The notes under the pieces were generated by a model. The model was not told where the DNA came from and ran no database searches. It saw only the letters and a list, made by a program, of their open reading frames with translations. Source: Prosthecobacter sp. (GTDB taxonomy: Bacteria > Verrucomicrobiota > Verrucomicrobiia > Verrucomicrobiales > Verrucomicrobiaceae). From it: 32,495 nt of DNA. Below, piece by piece: positions 32,070 to 32,495 of this stretch. Every line of letters begins with the position of its first letter. Position 1 is the stretch's first letter. Location of the stretch: assembly GCA_030833205.1 (NCBI GenBank), contig JAURHS010000024.1, forward strand, positions 1 to 32,495. The letters run 5' to 3'. Made by a program: the position numbers and the translations under genes.

Positions 32070-32121
32070 TGCCGATGGCCGGACTCGAACCGGCAAGGGA
32101 GTTGCCATCTCCTACCCTAGG
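32070..32121 (-). tRNA. 3' half of a tRNA gene, probably tRNA-Leu, truncated
   Basis: On the minus strand a perfect T-arm (GCCGG-TTCGAGT-CCGGC, 32078-32094) is followed by CATCGGC and discriminator A, the 3' side of an acceptor stem, without an encoded CCA. Before the T-arm is a possible long variable arm (GGAG...CTCC), and before that TAG, which could be a Leu anticodon. The matching 5' acceptor strand GCCGATG and a D-arm are absent in the next several hundred bases, so the 5' half is missing. The discriminator A, acceptor sequence and long variable arm suggest tRNA-Leu. The T-arm is secure; the rest is interpretation. Confidence 0.45.
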
Positions 32122-32410
32122 GCAATGATGCTCGAACAGGCCCGAGTGATCAAAATAGATCACTCATGGCAATCTCGTTGCGAGGCTCTTGAAGGCTGCT
32201 TGCGGGCACCCAAATAAATGTGGCGGTTTGGGAAGCTCGATGCAGTCCTGCCTCTTTCAGCTTTCATGACAGGGGGCGGGTGATGCGGTTGTTCATGTGA
32301 CCGGGCGGTACTGAGAACCACATTTTTATTTTCGATCCTCGCGGCATTCAGGTCTGAAGGGGTAAAGCCGCCCCTTACAGTTGGGCAGCCAGCCCTGCCA
32401 GGTGCCATTC
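32122..32410. other. Gene-free stretch with small hairpins
   Basis: No convincing coding frame on either strand. Besides the inverted repeat at 32144-32165 there is a 6-bp stem AAGGGG/CCCCTT at 32357-32376, just past the stop of the partial minus-strand gene. An AT-rich patch (TTTTTATTTT) lies near 32322. Confidence 0.4.
32144..32165. repeat. Perfect 8-bp inverted repeat beside the tRNA fragment
   Basis: GAGTGATC-AAAATA-GATCACTC. It lies about 120 bases past the pseudouridine synthase stop and 23 bases from the tRNA remnant. It could be a terminator stem or a protein-binding palindrome near a recombination junction. Confidence 0.4.
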
Positions 32411-32495
32411 TTAGGGCTGAGGAACTGGACGCACCACAATGCTACCCGACTCGCCGCTGCCATCCAGCTTTGCGGGGCGGGGGCTCATGAAATAG
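32411..32495 (-). CDS. C-terminal end of a gene running off the right edge, probably Verrucomicrobia-type secreted protein
   Basis: The last 27 codons before TAA (complement of 32411-32413) read YFMSPRPAKLDG, then SGESGSIVVRPVPQP. The pattern of an aromatic strand, a proline-rich turn, a Gly/Ser loop and a final hydrophobic strand (GSIVVRP) resembles the C terminus of the giant Ig-like protein (FGQFEVNEMP, then GSVLLEPPP). It fits the terminal beta domain of large exported Verrucomicrobia proteins. Only the end is visible, so function and length are unknown. Confidence 0.45.
   Translation of the reverse strand, partial: YFMSPRPAKLDGSGESGSIVVRPVPQP

Noticed and set aside
32070..32165. tmRNA or complete tRNA at the right end
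   Set aside because: The acceptor strand CATCGGC is not tmRNA-like, and no matching 5' strand (GCCGATG) or D-arm was found.
1..32495. CRISPR array, prophage, insertion sequence or transposase
   Set aside because: No regularly spaced repeats, phage structural genes or transposase motifs were seen on reading both strands.

Overview
The window looks like a chromosomal segment from a GC-rich member of the PVC group, most likely a Verrucomicrobiota bacterium. The main evidence is a gene pair that is a hallmark of Planctomycetota and Verrucomicrobiota (a PSCyt1/DUF1549/DUF1553 protein followed by a Tat-exported DUF1501 protein). Supporting evidence is a cytochrome/toroid fusion, very large secreted Ig- and FnIII-rich proteins, and a Verrucomicrobia-style C-terminal beta domain that appears twice. 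Almost no start codon has a Shine-Dalgarno sequence; most are preceded directly by CC.

Layout, left to right. 1-272: decayed HNH endonuclease gene (minus strand). 469-1662: exported toroid protein with one heme motif (minus), divergent from an IlvD/Edd-family sugar-acid dehydratase (1760-3484, plus). 3524-4516: exported leucine-rich-repeat protein (minus), divergent from a plus-strand cluster of an ABM-domain monooxygenase, moaA and a UvrA-family ATPase (4603-8874). 9065-9988: membrane-anchored PL14-type polysaccharide lyase (minus), divergent from an omega-amidase-like carbon-nitrogen hydrolase (10106-10894, plus). The hydrolase converges on ispA (10900-11787, minus).

11851-26828 is the dominant feature: three giant exported proteins of 1919, 1180 and 1873 residues in a tight minus-strand run (gaps of 42 and 11 bases), with ispA 63 bases further down. 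Their size, shared orientation and lack of any family assignment for the largest make this the best candidate for an undescribed system. It may be a cell-surface or extracellular assembly, but that function is inference.

27061-32022 (plus strand): a small class-II-like cytochrome c with a strong hairpin behind it, then the compact PSCyt1/DUF1549/DUF1553 protein, the DUF1501 protein, and a pseudouridine synthase. The right end holds the 3' half of a tRNA gene (minus, probably Leu), an inverted repeat, and the last codons of another gene whose C terminus resembles that of the third giant protein. The truncated tRNA suggests that an integrated element begins here and runs off the right edge.

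Several genes point to polysaccharide or sugar-acid use and periplasmic electron transfer (PL14 lyase, sugar-acid dehydratase, three heme-motif proteins). No single pathway is complete in the window.
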